64,000 nt of DNA from Tolumonas osonensis (GCF_014202415.1 NZ_JACHGR010000002.1:186001-250000), one strand, 5' to 3'; shown: positions 1-9,720, numbered from the stretch's first letter. Notes: generated by a model from the sequence alone, not told the origin. Numbers and translations: made by a program.

Positions 1-2238
1 TAAACGGAACCAGTTATCCATGACCAGTCCATCATGTTGCCATTTAGCTTCAAAAGCGTGCATCATCTCCTGCAGAACAGGTAATTGTCCTTGTTTTGCG
101 GCTTGCATGGCAGCCAGAACGTCGGTCATGTTATCTGCAGAATGGAAATGTGCAGAGACAATCTGCTGATCCGCCTCATTACCATTTAATGCAATATACG
201 CCAGGCAAACGGAAACCAGATCCCGTTTAGCAATATCCGTCTGTGTCAGCTGATATTGTATGGTCTTGTTTTGCTGATATACCTCAACAAAAACATCATG
301 CAGCTGAGTCGCAATTGACTGCTCAATAAAACATCTGACCTCATGAATAGCATCAACATCTATTTCGTCAAATAACTCAGCCATACTGGTTTCAGACGGA
401 ATTCGCATCATCTCTGCGATCAGCGATTTGTCCAAAGTCTGATCACGCAGGATCTCGGCAAAGACATCAACTAATGCTGCCGGCAGCTCTGGTTTCTGCA
501 GGTTACGTACGCGCTCCACATTCATGCGGATATATTTATTCAATAATGTCTGAGCAGCATCCCAGCGGGTGAACGCACTTCTGGAGTGTTGCATTAACAC
601 CAGAAGATCCTGATCAGCGTAGTCAAATTCCAGTTTCACCGGCGCTGAAAAATCCTGCAGTAACGCCACCACCGGTTTTTCTGTCATGCCGTTAAATTCA
701 ATTGATTGCTGATCCTGACAGATATTAATCACCTGATCATATTGATCACCAAGATAACCACCCTTCTGATCATACAAAGCAAGACTCAGTGGGATATGCA
801 GAACAGACTTCTCTTTTTGATCAGCTGTTGGTGGGGTATGTTGCTTAACGTGCAGAATATATTTCTGGTTAGCAGCATCAAATTCATCTGTAACATTCAG
901 TACGGGCGTACCTGATTGTGCATACCACTGCCGGAACCGGGTCAGATCAATACCCGACGCATCCTGCATTGCCTGCACAAAATCATCACAGGTGACGGCC
1001 TGCCCATCATGACGGGAAACATACAACCGCATCCCTGCCTGGAATCGTTCTTCACCCAGAATGGTATGTAACATCCGGATCACTTCCGATCCCTTCTCAT
1101 ACACTGTCAGGGTATAAAAGTTATTCATTTCCATGACGACATCCGGACGAATCGGATGTGACATCGGACCAGCATCTTCCGCAAATTGAGGACCGCGAAT
1201 AATTTTGACATTCCGGATGCGGTTAATCGCTCTGGAACCCAAATCAGAGGAAAACTCCTGATCCCGAAATACCGTCAATCCCTCTTTCAGACTAAGCTGA
1301 AACCAGTCGCGACAAGTAATCCGGTTACCTGTCCAATTATGGAAGTATTCATGACCGATCACTCTTTCAATATCAAAGTAGTCGGTGTCAGTTGCAGATT
1401 CAGAGTTTGCGAGAACAAATTTGGCATTAAAAATATTCAGCCCTTTGTTTTCCATCGCGCCCATGTTGAAAAAATCAACCGCCACGATCATGTAAATATC
1501 CAGGTCGTATTCAAGTCCGAACCGTTGTTCATCCCAGGCCATGGATTTTTTCAGGCTGCTCATCGCATGATAACTACGGTTCAGGTTTCCCTTATCGACA
1601 AACAGTTCTAACTGTACAGTACGGCCGCTCTTCGTGGTGAACGTGTCTTTCAGGACATCAAAATCACCCGCGACCAGCGCAAAAAGGTAACAAGGTTTCG
1701 GGAAAGGATCGCGCCACTGAACCCAATGGGTTCCATCCGTATTATCACCTGCCGCTATACGGTTACCATTCGAAAGTAAAATGGGATAAGCCGCTTTATC
1801 CGCTGTTATTCTGGTAGTAAACCGTGCCAATACATCCGGACGATCCAGATAATAAGTAATTCGTCTGAAGCCTTCCGCTTCACATTGTGTGCAGAATGCA
1901 TTTCCTGATTTATACAACCCTTCCAGCGCGCTATTGGCAGCCGGATTAATTTGGGTTTCAATCTTAAGCTCAAAGGAATCAGGAACATTATCGATGCATA
2001 ACTGATTATTTTCGATTCGGTAGCTGACCGCGTTTTTATCCACTAAAACAGAAATCAGAGTTAACTCTTCGCCATCAAGAACTAGGGAATTCTTATGATC
2101 ACCCTGCCGTTTGACCAGACTCGTCGCAGTAACCTGAGTACAGGTTTCATTCAGTGATATATCAAGATCAATCTGTTCAATCACAAAATCGGGTGTTTTA
2201 TAAGCTAAACGATATTTTTCTTTCGCTATGCCAGTCAT
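1..2238 (-). CDS. pepN: Aminopeptidase N (partial, C-terminus off the window)
   Basis: M1-family zinc aminopeptidase that removes N-terminal residues from peptides in the cytoplasm. The frame is open from an ATG at 2238 down to base 1, giving 746 codons of a protein usually near 870 residues, so roughly the last 120 residues lie outside. The reverse strand encodes the GAMEN substrate-binding motif (about 1441-1462) and the zinc motif HEYFHNW (about 1333-1360), with the downstream Glu in the expected KEGL context. It begins MTGIAKEKY, like the gammaproteobacterial enzymes. It is transcribed divergently from uvrY across a 202-base gap. No frameshift was seen in the visible part. Confidence 0.96.
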   Translation of the reverse strand, partial: MTGIAKEKYRLAYKTPDFVIEQIDLDISLNETCTQVTATSLVKRQGDHKNSLVLDGEELTLISVLVDKNAVSYRIENNQLCIDNVPDSFELKIETQINPAANSALEGLYKSGNAFCTQCEAEGFRRITYYLDRPDVLARFTTRITADKAAYPILLSNGNRIAAGDNTDGTHWVQWRDPFPKPCYLFALVAGDFDVLKDTFTTKSGRTVQLELFVDKGNLNRSYHAMSSLKKSMAWDEQRFGLEYDLDIYMIVAVDFFNMGAMENKGLNIFNAKFVLANSESATDTDYFDIERVIGHEYFHNWTGNRITCRDWFQLSLKEGLTVFRDQEFSSDLGSRAINRIRNVKIIRGPQFAEDAGPMSHPIRPDVVMEMNNFYTLTVYEKGSEVIRMLHTILGEERFQAGMRLYVSRHDGQAVTCDDFVQAMQDASGIDLTRFRQWYAQSGTPVLNVTDEFDAANQKYILHVKQHTPPTADQKEKSVLHIPLSLALYDQKGGYLGDQYDQVINICQDQQSIEFNGMTEKPVVALLQDFSAPVKLEFDYADQDLLVLMQHSRSAFTRWDAAQTLLNKYIRMNVERVRNLQKPELPAALVDVFAEILRDQTLDKSLIAEMMRIPSETSMAELFDEIDVDAIHEVRCFIEQSIATQLHDVFVEVYQQNKTIQYQLTQTDIAKRDLVSVCLAYIALNGNEADQQIVSAHFHSADNMTDVLAAMQAAKQGQLPVLQEMMHAFEAKWQHDGLVMDNWFRL

Positions 2239-2440
2239 AGCGCACCTCCGGCAGAAATCGATTTCATGTCATGAAATCATTATTTACTTCAATAGCAAAG
2301 CAATTCCTCTTCACTTTTTTAATTTCAGCCAGCATACTGAAGACGGCAGGAAGCATGTTTTATATACATATGTAGGTGTGTAACCGGTGTTTACTATAAT
2401 TTGTTAAACATCCTTCTTAGTCATAAGCGGAGCAACTCGA

Positions 2441-3088
2441 TTGATTAGTGTATTTCTGGTGGATGATCATGAGCTGGTACGCACAGGTATTCGCCGCATA
2501 CTGGAAGATGTTCGTGGTCTTCGGGTAGTCGGAGAAGCTGTAAGTGGCGAACAGGCAGTCCAGTGGTTCAGAGAAAACCAGGCCGATGTCATCCTCATGG
2601 ATATGAACATGCCTGGTATCGGTGGACTGGAAGCAACAAAAAAAATACTTCGTTTTAAACCTGATATCAAAATCATAGTATTAACTGTTCATACTGAAAC
2701 ACCGTTCCCGTTGAAAGTAATGCAGGCCGGTGCTGCAGGCTATCTGACCAAATGTTCTGCACCGGACGAAATGATCCACGCTATTCGTGCAGTTAATTCA
2801 GGTCAGCGCTACATCTCCCCTGAGATTGCTCAGCAAATCGCATTGAGCCAGGTTTGTACTCCGGTAACGGATAATCCCTTTAAAGCGTTGTCTGATCGTG
2901 AAATGCAAATCACCATGATGATCACCAAGGGTGATAAAGTTCAAGATATTGCAGAAAGCCTTAATCTAAGTCCGAAAACAGTCAACAGCTACCGGTACCG
3001 TCTTTTTGAGAAATTGAATATCAACGGTGATGTTGAGTTGACAAGAATGGCTATCCGTTACGGTATTTTGGACGCAGAAACGTTATAG
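2441..3088 (+). CDS. uvrY: Response regulator UvrY (GacA family)
   Basis: Response regulator of the BarA/UvrY (GacS/GacA) two-component system, which drives transcription of the Csr/Rsm small RNAs. The receiver domain holds the acidic pair D8-D9 and the phospho-acceptor D54 in MDMNMPG. A LuxR-type helix-turn-helix covers about residues 148-205 ([12 protein letters not shown]). The protein is 215 aa, close to the family length of about 218. The start is TTG at 2441; no in-frame ATG or GTG lies near enough to preserve the conserved [12 protein letters not shown]-terminus. It is followed after 19 bases by uvrC, the usual pairing in gammaproteobacteria. The weak start codon suggests translational control, as inferred for its relatives. 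Confidence 0.97.
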   Translation: MISVFLVDDHELVRTGIRRILEDVRGLRVVGEAVSGEQAVQWFRENQADVILMDMNMPGIGGLEATKKILRFKPDIKIIVLTVHTETPFPLKVMQAGAAGYLTKCSAPDEMIHAIRAVNSGQRYISPEIAQQIALSQVCTPVTDNPFKALSDREMQITMMITKGDKVQDIAESLNLSPKTVNSYRYRLFEKLNINGDVELTRMAIRYGILDAETL

Positions 3089-3107
3089 AGCATCCAAAGG
3101 ATCGGCA

Positions 3108-4952
3108 TTGAACGCGACGACTTCATCCGGATTTGATTATCAGCGATTTCTCAAGGTAGTAACTGAACAGCCCGGCGTTTATCGAATGACCGATAGCGCA
3201 GGCTGTATCATTTATGTCGGGAAAGCCAAGAATCTTAAGAAGCGATTATCCTCCTATTTCCGGACTAATGTTGATAGTGCAAAAACCCGTGCACTGGTCA
3301 GCAATATTGCTGATATTCAAGTCACTGTCACCCTGACGGAAACAGAAGCGCTAATACTTGAACATAATCTGATCAAGCAACACCGACCTAAATACAATAT
3401 TTTATTGCGCGATGATAAATCCTATCCCTATATATTTTTATCATCACATCAGCACCCCCGCCTCAGCCTGCATCGCGGTGTCAGAAAGCAGAAAGGCGAA
3501 TATTTCGGGCCCTACCCCAGTGGTTATGCGGTTAAAGAAAGCCTGCATGTCATACAAAAGATCTTTCCGATACGCCAATGCGAAGACTCGGTTTATGCCA
3601 ACCGTTCCCGCCCTTGTCTGCTTTATCAACTGAAGCGTTGCAGCGGGCCGTGTGTTACCGGATTAATCAGTGATGAGCAGTATATGGAGCAGGTTAATCT
3701 GGTTCGGATGTTTTTACAGGGGAAAAACCAGCAGGTTATTGCTCTGCTGGTTAGCAAAATGGAAAAAGCCAGCAGTGCGTTACGTTTCGAAGAAGCGGCC
3801 AGCCTGCGGGATCAGATCCAGAATCTGCGTAAAATTCAGGAACAGCAATCTGTCAGCGGCAATATATTTGATGATCTGGATATTATAGGTACAGCCATCA
3901 AAAATGGTATTGCCAGTGTGCATGTACTTTTTATACGGCAAGGAAAGGTGCTTGGCAGCAGAAATTATTTCCCATCACTACCTGCAGATAGTGATGTTTC
4001 TGAGTTGCTATATGCATTCATTCAACAATTTTATCTTTCTGACGTATCCGGACGGCAACTGCCAAAAGAGATCATCCTTGATCATAAAATGGAGGACGAA
4101 GATGATCTTTCTGAAATGCTCAGTCAGATTGCCGGACTTAAAATAAGGATTACCAGCAGGACGCGCAGCGAGCGCGCCCGCTATTGTCAACTAGCCACAA
4201 CCAACGCTGAAGCCGCACTGAATAGTAAACTTGCACATAAAACAACGATTGAGCAACGATTCCGGCAGTTACAGGAAATACTCCGATTCAGCACCCCCAT
4301 CAAACGAATGGAATGCTTTGATATCTCGCATACCCAGGGTGAAGCCACGGTTGCGTCTTGTGTCGTATTCGACCGGGAAGGCCCCAGAACCAGTGAATAT
4401 CGCCTGTATAATATTGAGGATATCACTCCGGGGGATGACTATGCCGCAATGAAACAGGCGTTATTCCGCAGGTTTAATAAACAGCAAGATGCGGAGAAAA
4501 TTCCCGATATCTTGTTTATTGATGGTGGTTTAGGGCAACTAAAACAGGCTGAATCAGTACTATCCGGCTTGTCTCATCAACTGCAGAAACAGCCATTTCT
4601 TATCGGTATCGCTAAAGGTGAATCCAGAAAGCCAGGATTAGAAACCCTGATTTTCGGAAATACCCATGAAGAAACTCATTTGCCAGCCGATATGCCAGCT
4701 CTGCACCTGATACAGCATATCCGCGATGAGTCACATCGCTTCGCCATTACCGGGCATCGACACCGCAGAAATAAAAAGCGGACCGAAAGTCTTCTGGAAA
4801 CAGTCCCGGGTATCGGTGCCAAGCGTCGGCAGGCTTTATTAAAATATTTGGGAGGTATACAGGAAATAATTCGTGCTACGCCCGACGAATTAGCAAAAGT
4901 TCCGGGTATAAGCCCTGCCTTAGCACAGGTCATTTATGATACCTTACATTAA
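3108..4952 (+). CDS. uvrC: Excinuclease ABC subunit C
   Basis: Endonuclease subunit of UvrABC nucleotide excision repair, making the 3' and 5' incisions around a lesion. The 614-aa protein has an N-terminal GIY-YIG nuclease domain (about residues 17-95, with GVYRM and [11 protein letters not shown]), a UVR motif near 204-240 that contacts UvrB, a central RNase H-like nuclease domain, and two helix-hairpin-helix motifs at the C-terminus ([18 protein letters not shown]). The start is TTG at 3108 behind an AAAGGAT Shine-Dalgarno. It lies 19 bases after uvrY and is probably cotranscribed with it, and pgsA follows closely. Confidence 0.97.
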   Translation: MNATTSSGFDYQRFLKVVTEQPGVYRMTDSAGCIIYVGKAKNLKKRLSSYFRTNVDSAKTRALVSNIADIQVTVTLTETEALILEHNLIKQHRPKYNILLRDDKSYPYIFLSSHQHPRLSLHRGVRKQKGEYFGPYPSGYAVKESLHVIQKIFPIRQCEDSVYANRSRPCLLYQLKRCSGPCVTGLISDEQYMEQVNLVRMFLQGKNQQVIALLVSKMEKASSALRFEEAASLRDQIQNLRKIQEQQSVSGNIFDDLDIIGTAIKNGIASVHVLFIRQGKVLGSRNYFPSLPADSDVSELLYAFIQQFYLSDVSGRQLPKEIILDHKMEDEDDLSEMLSQIAGLKIRITSRTRSERARYCQLATTNAEAALNSKLAHKTTIEQRFRQLQEILRFSTPIKRMECFDISHTQGEATVASCVVFDREGPRTSEYRLYNIEDITPGDDYAAMKQALFRRFNKQQDAEKIPDILFIDGGLGQLKQAESVLSGLSHQLQKQPFLIGIAKGESRKPGLETLIFGNTHEETHLPADMPALHLIQHIRDESHRFAITGHRHRRNKKRTESLLETVPGIGAKRRQALLKYLGGIQEIIRATPDELAKVPGISPALAQVIYDTLH

Positions 4953-4973
4953 AAATCGTCTGGATCGTTGATC

Positions 4974-5525
4974 ATGCTGAATATTCCTAATCTTTTGACA
5001 CTGTTTCGTCTCGCTCTGATTCCTGTTTTTGTTGTGGTTTTCTACTTCCCTGTTGCGTGGAGTTACTTTGCAGCCGCAATTTTCTTTGTGCTGGCAGCCA
5101 TTACCGACTGGTTCGATGGCTATTTGGCCAGACGTTTGAATCAAAGCACAGCCTTCGGCGCCTTCCTTGATCCGGTTGCGGATAAAGTGATGGTCGCTAC
5201 AGCGCTTGTTCTTATTGTTGAACATTACAGCTCCGTATTTATCACTATTCCTGCTGTTATTATGATTGGTCGTGAAATTCTGATCTCGGCACTACGGGAA
5301 TGGATGGCCGAACTGGGAAAACGGGCATCGGTTGCCGTTGGTCTGGCTGGTAAATGGAAAACCACTATACAGATGGTTTCTCTGACTGGGTTGATCTGGC
5401 AATACAACATCTGGATGATCTGGTTGTCTTATGCTTTGCTGTATGTTGCTGTTATTTTGACCTTTTATTCAATGATGCAGTATCTTAAAGCAGCAAAACC
5501 TGAGTTACTTAATACAACCAAATAA
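4974..5525 (+). CDS. pgsA: CDP-diacylglycerol--glycerol-3-phosphate 3-phosphatidyltransferase
   Basis: Integral membrane enzyme for the committed step to phosphatidylglycerol, forming PG-phosphate from CDP-diacylglycerol and glycerol-3-phosphate. The CDP-alcohol phosphatidyltransferase signature is clear at about residues 45-72 ([10 protein letters not shown], then G, D and D in FLDPVADK). Several hydrophobic helices surround it, and the length of 183 aa is typical. The ATG at 4974 ([12 protein letters not shown]) was preferred over an in-frame TTG two codons upstream because it matches the family N-terminus. It follows uvrC by 21 bases. The order uvrY-uvrC-pgsA-glyW-cysT-leuZ matches E. coli. 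Confidence 0.96.
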   Translation: MLNIPNLLTLFRLALIPVFVVVFYFPVAWSYFAAAIFFVLAAITDWFDGYLARRLNQSTAFGAFLDPVADKVMVATALVLIVEHYSSVFITIPAVIMIGREILISALREWMAELGKRASVAVGLAGKWKTTIQMVSLTGLIWQYNIWMIWLSYALLYVAVILTFYSMMQYLKAAKPELLNTTK

Positions 5526-5573
5526 GGTTTTGCATAAAAAAGCGTCGAACGAACGCATGAATATGAAATGATG

Positions 5574-5601
5574 TTGACTCTGCGTCAGATATATATAGAA
5601 T
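5574..5601 (+). promoter_or_regulatory. Likely sigma-70 promoter of the tRNA Gly-Cys-Leu cluster
   Basis: TTGACT at 5574-5579 and TAGAAT at 5596-5601 are separated by 16 bases, and the first tRNA begins 16 bases further on. Both boxes match five of six consensus positions. The 91-base gap after pgsA gives room for an independent promoter. Confidence 0.6.
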
Positions 5602-5616
5602 TCAACAACATTGAAA

Positions 5617-5692
<76 letters not shown>

Positions 5693-5698
5693 AAATAA

Positions 5699-5772
5699 GG
5701 CGCGTTAACAAAGCGGTTATGTAGCGGATTGCAAATCCGTCTAGCCCGGTTCGACTCCGGGACGCGCCTCCA
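5699..5772 (+). tRNA. cysT: tRNA-Cys (GCA)
   Basis: A 74-base cloverleaf with acceptor stem GGCGCGT/ACGCGCC, a short D-arm typical of tRNA-Cys, anticodon loop TTGCAAA with anticodon GCA, T-loop GTTCGACTC and an encoded CCA. It lies six bases after tRNA-Gly and is surely processed from the same transcript. Confidence 0.98.
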
Positions 5773-5779
5773 AATATGT

Positions 5780-5866
5780 GCCGCCGTGGTGAAATTGGTA
5801 GACACAAGGGATTTAAAATCCCTCGCTGGTTACAGCGTGCCGGTTCGACTCCGGCCGGCGGCACCA
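5780..5866 (+). tRNA. leuZ: tRNA-Leu (TAA)
   Basis: An 87-base class II tRNA with acceptor stem GCCGCCG/CGGCGGC, anticodon loop TTTAAAA giving anticodon TAA, a long variable arm (CTCGCTGGTTACAGCG region), T-loop GTTCGACTC and an encoded CCA. It is the last member of the three-gene cluster. Confidence 0.98.
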
Positions 5867-6203
5867 TCACACTGAAGTCAATCTGACTCTTTTGCACCCT
5901 TATTCCACACAACCAATTTCTTGATATTTTTTTATTTTTCGTGTCATTCCTCACCTTTTGTGCCCGTTATAACCCTCTAGTGTAGTGCTTTAGTTTTTTT
6001 CAATTAGTCGCCCCTTGTTCTCTAAGCAATATATGACTTATACCTAAAAATGACATATGACGGCTTGAGACACGGACTAAATCAGCACTAATTAAAGTCA
6101 TTTTTAGTTCTTATTTAAAAAATAATCATCTCTTTGATTGACTATTTTATTTATCATTTATAAATTATAAATGTAACCCAATTATTTCTATAAGGTCATT
6201 TCC
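5867..6203. other. AT-rich intergenic region between tRNA-Leu and hns
   Basis: No gene is visible in these 337 bases. A weak terminator-like hairpin (AGTCA-ATC-TGACT then CTTTT) lies at 5876-5893. An 11-bp inverted repeat sits at 6044-6107. The last 100 bases before hns are very A+T rich, as is common in promoters that H-NS itself binds, so autorepression is plausible. Confidence 0.6.
6044..6107. repeat. 11-bp perfect inverted repeat upstream of hns
   Basis: CTAAAAATGAC at 6044-6054 is repeated in reverse complement as GTCATTTTTAG at 6097-6107, with 42 bases between. The arms could pair in the hns leader RNA or mark a dyad binding site. The function is unknown. Confidence 0.6.
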
Positions 6204-6611
6204 ATGTCTGATTTTCTGAGAGTGTTTTTAAATGTTCGCAGTCTGCGAGCTGTTACCCGCGAATTGACTTTGGAACAGCTAAATGAAGGTTTTGAAAAGT
6301 TAGCAGCGATTGTTGAAGAACGTCGTGAATCTGAAGAAAGTATGCGTAAACAACAGGAAGAACGTACTCGTAAAATTTCAGAGTATAAAGAATTACTGCG
6401 CGCTGAAGGTATCGACATTGCTGAATTACTGCAAGGTCAACCAGAAGCTGAAAAAACCAGTAAACGCGCTCCTCGTCCTGCTAAATATCGTTATACTGAT
6501 GCTGATGGTCAGGAACAAACCTGGACTGGTCAGGGCCGTCAGCCTGTACCAATTCGTGAAGCCATCGCACAAGGTAAATCACTGGATGATTTCCTGATCG
6601 AAAGACAATAA
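6204..6611 (+). CDS. hns: H-NS family nucleoid-associated protein
   Basis: Nucleoid-structuring repressor that binds A+T-rich DNA and silences horizontally acquired genes. The 135-aa protein has an N-terminal helical oligomerisation region (about residues 1-65, rich in Glu, Arg and Lys), a linker with RAPRPAKYRY, and the C-terminal DNA-binding domain with the conserved TWTGQGRQP core (residues about 110-118). The length matches H-NS and StpA, and sequence alone does not say which paralogue this is. The ATG at 6204 has a spaced AAGG upstream. rrtA begins five bases after its stop. Confidence 0.93.
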   Translation: MSDFLRVFLNVRSLRAVTRELTLEQLNEGFEKLAAIVEERRESEESMRKQQEERTRKISEYKELLRAEGIDIAELLQGQPEAEKTSKRAPRPAKYRYTDADGQEQTWTGQGRQPVPIREAIAQGKSLDDFLIERQ

Positions 6612-6616
6612 TAATT

Positions 6617-7219
6617 GTGGCCGCACATAATTCCATAACCAGTTATGTGCGGCATGTCTTTCTCCGCTCCAATATTATTTTCTTCCTGCTCGCTTCCCTT
6701 TTTCTGTTTATACTGCAATTCATTCAGACATTTATCACAAACCTGGCTTTTGAGCGGACGCTGATCGAACACCAGGAGTACTGGCGATTAGTAACAGGTG
6801 GACTGGTGCATGCCAATACGCCCCACCTAATACTCAATCTCATCGGCTTGTTTTTACTGTTAACTCTATACGAGAACCAGATAGCATTGCGGGTATGGTC
6901 TGTAATAAGCCTATTACAGGTGTTTTGCGTCAATCTGGCAATATATCTGATGTTACCCTCAACAGAATTCTATCTGGGCTTCTCAGGCGCGTTACATGGG
7001 TTATACAGCTGGTATTCAGTCACCGAATGGCGGCGGAGACATTCCTGGTTTCCTGTATGTGTGCTTTTGATTCTATTTATTAAACTTGGTGTAGACGCCA
7101 TATCTGCAAACAGCATCAGTACCCAGATAATAGGCATGAACGTTCACTGGCAGTCTCATTGGATTGGATCGATAACAGGTATAGTTCTGGCTTTGCTCTA
7201 TAAAAGAAAAGCCGCATAA
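6617..7219 (+). CDS. rrtA: Rhombosortase (rhomboid-family intramembrane protease)
   Basis: Membrane serine protease of the rhombosortase branch of the rhomboid family. In known systems these process proteins with a C-terminal GlyGly-CTERM sorting tail, including type II secretion substrates in Vibrio and Aeromonas. The 200-aa protein has about six hydrophobic segments, the loop motif HANTPHLILN near residues 65-74, the nucleophile motif GFSGALHG (Ser123), and a late histidine motif SHWIGSITG (His181). The start is GTG at 6617, just after hns. No GlyGly-CTERM protein is encoded here, which is normal because substrates are dispersed. The assignment is strong for the family and moderate for specificity. 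Confidence 0.85.
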   Translation: MAAHNSITSYVRHVFLRSNIIFFLLASLFLFILQFIQTFITNLAFERTLIEHQEYWRLVTGGLVHANTPHLILNLIGLFLLLTLYENQIALRVWSVISLLQVFCVNLAIYLMLPSTEFYLGFSGALHGLYSWYSVTEWRRRHSWFPVCVLLILFIKLGVDAISANSISTQIIGMNVHWQSHWIGSITGIVLALLYKRKAA

Positions 7220-7231
7220 ATGCGGCTCTTA
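7204..7231 (-). terminator. Terminator downstream of pyrF, overlapping the end of rrtA
   Basis: The arms AGCCGCA (7210-7216) and TGCGGCT (7221-7227) form a stem with a 4-base loop. Read on the minus strand, the stem is followed by TTTTCTTTT, as expected for Rho-independent termination of pyrF. The rrtA stop codon lies in the loop. Confidence 0.75.
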
Positions 7232-7248
7232 GGCTTTATCTGTTAATC

Positions 7249-7947
7249 TCAAACTAAAGACTGGTTTATTGCACGTAAAACATCGCGTGGAGATGCTGCC
7301 TGTGTCACAGGACGACCAATAACCAGATAATCCGCACCCGCTCTAATGGCATCTACCGGGGTCATCACACGGCTCTGGTCATCGACTTTAGCAGACACAT
7401 CCAACCGGATACCCGGGGTAATCAATTTAAAATCACTGCCCAGTTTTGATTTCAGTACAGAGGCTTCCTGCGCTGAACAAACCACACCATCCAGACCAGC
7501 TTGCTGTGTCAATGTGGCCAGACGTAATACCTGTTCGAAAGGTGGGATATCAAGCCCTATATCAGCCAGGTCGCTCTGTTCCATACTGGTTAACACAGTA
7601 ACAGCGATCAGCATTGGTGCTTTATCGCCATAAGGTAATAACGCACTACGAGCGGCTTCCATCATTTTCCGGCCACCTGATGCATGAACGTTCACCATCC
7701 AAACGCCCATCTCAGCACTCGCTTTAACAGCTTTAGCCACTGTTGTCGGGATATCGTGAAATTTCAAATCCAGAAATACATCGAATCCTTTCTTGACCAG
7801 CAATTCAACAAACTGTGGACCATAATAAGTGAACATCTCTTTGCCGATTTTTAAGCGACAATCTGAAGGCGTAACCTGATCAACAAAAGATAAAGCTTCT
7901 TCTTTTTTTGCAAAATCAAGCGCAACGATAACTTTAGGTTCTGTCAT
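7249..7947 (-). CDS. pyrF: Orotidine-5'-phosphate decarboxylase
   Basis: Last step of de novo UMP synthesis: decarboxylation of OMP to UMP in the cytoplasm. The 232-aa TIM-barrel protein begins VIVALDFA and carries the catalytic array D60-x-K62-x-x-D65 in [12 protein letters not shown]. The phosphate-binding end (PGIRL, then ADYLVIGRP) is intact. It follows lapB by 18 bases on the same strand, as in E. coli, where lapA-lapB-pyrF are adjacent. A Rho-independent terminator closes the unit. Confidence 0.98.
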   Translation of the reverse strand: MTEPKVIVALDFAKKEEALSFVDQVTPSDCRLKIGKEMFTYYGPQFVELLVKKGFDVFLDLKFHDIPTTVAKAVKASAEMGVWMVNVHASGGRKMMEAARSALLPYGDKAPMLIAVTVLTSMEQSDLADIGLDIPPFEQVLRLATLTQQAGLDGVVCSAQEASVLKSKLGSDFKLITPGIRLDVSAKVDDQSRVMTPVDAIRAGADYLVIGRPVTQAASPRDVLRAINQSLV

Positions 7948-7965
7948 ATTTCCTGCCGATATTAA

Positions 7966-9123
7966 TTAGTCACCATCCAGACCTTGGATCGGTGAAATAC
8001 TTCCCCACTGCTTACATGATGGACAATGCCAAAATATGACCTTGCTGGAAAAACCACAATGTGCACAACGGTAGATTGGCTTAATAGCCATTTGCTTCTC
8101 AACTAACGAGCGTAATAAAGCAATGCTCTCTGTCGCTTTATCATCATGCATAGCCTCTAATTGATACGTCATTAAGCGATGAAATCCCTTCATTGTCGGA
8201 TTCCTTTTGATATGACGTAATATAAATGCTTCTGCATCACGAATGCCCTGCCGAGCCTGAATGGTCTCAGCTAATGCAAGCGCAACAGTAGTATTCTGTG
8301 TTTTCTCAAGCCATCGGATTAATATCGATGTAAAACTATTCTCATCCATATGAGGCTTGCATTGTAGTAATAGCTTCCATGCCTCACTGGCAAATGCCGG
8401 AGATAAATCAGGAATTTGATCAATATGTTTAATCGCCAGCTCGTACTGTTGGTGTTTTATATATAGTTGAGACAGCAACATCTGAGCCCGAACACATTGA
8501 GGATCTGCCTTTAATGCTCTTTTTAATCTGGAAGCTATTATTTTGAAATCTGCCAGGGAGAAATCAATTTCTGCCAGTTGGCAGTAATAATGCGCAACAA
8601 TTCTGTGATGATTTTTACTGGATAGCTTTTCCGCTATATCAATAGCTTTCTGCCATTCATTCAGTTGCTCATAAATTTGCAGCAACATCTTTCTGGCATC
8701 ATCCGCCAATTCATCATCATCTAATAATTTAATAAGCACACTTTCTGCTCTATCTAACAAGCCAGCAGCAACAAAATCTCGAGCTAATTCAAGCATCGAG
8801 AGATTTTGTTGTTCTGTAGAATCAAGACAGCGGGCAACCAGATTCTGATGAATTCGAATAGCGCGATCGACCTCACCTCTCTGACGGAATAAATTCCCCA
8901 GCGCGAGATGAGTATCAATGGTGTCTGTATCAACCTGTAATAAATCTATAAATAGATCTACAGCTTTGTCTGGCTGTTCAGAGAGCAGGAAGTTAATACC
9001 TGCAGCGTAACTTCTTGAACGCTGAGAGGTTTTACGATCTTCATCAATACGGACACTTCGTCTTCCCATGTACCAGCCATAAGCCACTGCCACTGGCAAA
9101 AGCAGGAAGAGTAACTCCAGCAT
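7966..9123 (-). CDS. lapB: LPS assembly protein LapB (YciM), TPR protein
   Basis: Inner-membrane-anchored cytoplasmic regulator that recruits FtsH to degrade LpxC and so balances LPS synthesis. The 385-aa protein starts with a single hydrophobic anchor (about residues 2-17) and is followed by multiple tetratricopeptide-type helical repeats through about residue 345. It ends in a rubredoxin-like metal knuckle with two CxxC pairs (CAHC and CPSC). The length matches E. coli LapB at 389. It lies eight bases after lapA and is evidently cotranscribed with lapA and pyrF. Confidence 0.95.
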   Translation of the reverse strand: MLELLFLLLPVAVAYGWYMGRRSVRIDEDRKTSQRSRSYAAGINFLLSEQPDKAVDLFIDLLQVDTDTIDTHLALGNLFRQRGEVDRAIRIHQNLVARCLDSTEQQNLSMLELARDFVAAGLLDRAESVLIKLLDDDELADDARKMLLQIYEQLNEWQKAIDIAEKLSSKNHHRIVAHYYCQLAEIDFSLADFKIIASRLKRALKADPQCVRAQMLLSQLYIKHQQYELAIKHIDQIPDLSPAFASEAWKLLLQCKPHMDENSFTSILIRWLEKTQNTTVALALAETIQARQGIRDAEAFILRHIKRNPTMKGFHRLMTYQLEAMHDDKATESIALLRSLVEKQMAIKPIYRCAHCGFSSKVIFWHCPSCKQWGSISPIQGLDGD

Positions 9124-9131
9124 TAATTCTA

Positions 9132-9416
9132 TTATTCCTTAACTGGTGTATTGATCTGAGAAGATAGCCGAGCGATATGATTCTGTAATTTGCGTAATTT
9201 TAATCTGGTGACAATATAGCTGAATCCCAGCGCACATAACGCAACTAGGAATCCTGAAAAGAAAGCACCGACAAGCAGAGCCGCAAGACTGAAATCATCT
9301 TGAGCAATCAGAAAATTAATATGAATTTGTTGACCGTTAACCGAACCCAAAGTCACCAAGAACATGGCTAACGACAAAACAGCCATGAAATACAATATGG
9401 ATTTCAAAAATTTCAT
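9132..9416 (-). CDS. lapA: LPS assembly protein LapA (YciS)
   Basis: Small inner-membrane partner of LapB in LPS assembly control. The 94-aa protein has two hydrophobic segments (about residues 4-24 and 43-67) and a short basic, helical C-terminal tail (RLKLRKLQNHIARLSSQ), the DUF1049 layout. It sits between ihfB and lapB, as in other gammaproteobacteria. Identification rests on both this architecture and synteny. Confidence 0.9.
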   Translation of the reverse strand: MKFLKSILYFMAVLSLAMFLVTLGSVNGQQIHINFLIAQDDFSLAALLVGAFFSGFLVALCALGFSYIVTRLKLRKLQNHIARLSSQINTPVKE

Positions 9417-9438
9417 GTCAACACCAAACAGAGTTGAA

Positions 9439-9720
9439 TTACAAAGAGTTTACGCGTTCTCTTAACTCTTTGCCGGGTTTGAAATGGGGGACGCTCTTGG
9501 CCAGAAGTTCCACTTTCTCCCCTGTTTTAGGGTTGCGACCAACTCTTGGCGCTCTGTAGTGAAGGGAAAAACTACCAAAACCGCGAATTTCGATACGGTT
9601 TCCGCTTTCAAGGGTGCCAGCCATGCACTCGAGGATTTCCCGAACTGCAGCCTCAACATCCTTAGCGGCAAGATGTTGCTGACTAGAAGAAAGACGTTCA
9701 ATGAGATCAGATTTCGTCAT
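9439..9720 (-). CDS. ihfB: Integration host factor subunit beta
   Basis: DNA-bending subunit that pairs with IHF-alpha, whose gene ihfA is also in this window at 49303-49626. It is 93 aa and starts [10 protein letters not shown] at 9720; the six in-frame codons upstream are not conserved. The DNA-binding arm has the family signature [10 protein letters not shown] followed by RNPKTGEKV, with the intercalating proline in the NPKTG context. It follows rpsA, the standard cmk-rpsA-ihfB order. Confidence 0.98.
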   Translation of the reverse strand: MTKSDLIERLSSSQQHLAAKDVEAAVREILECMAGTLESGNRIEIRGFGSFSLHYRAPRVGRNPKTGEKVELLAKSVPHFKPGKELRERVNSL

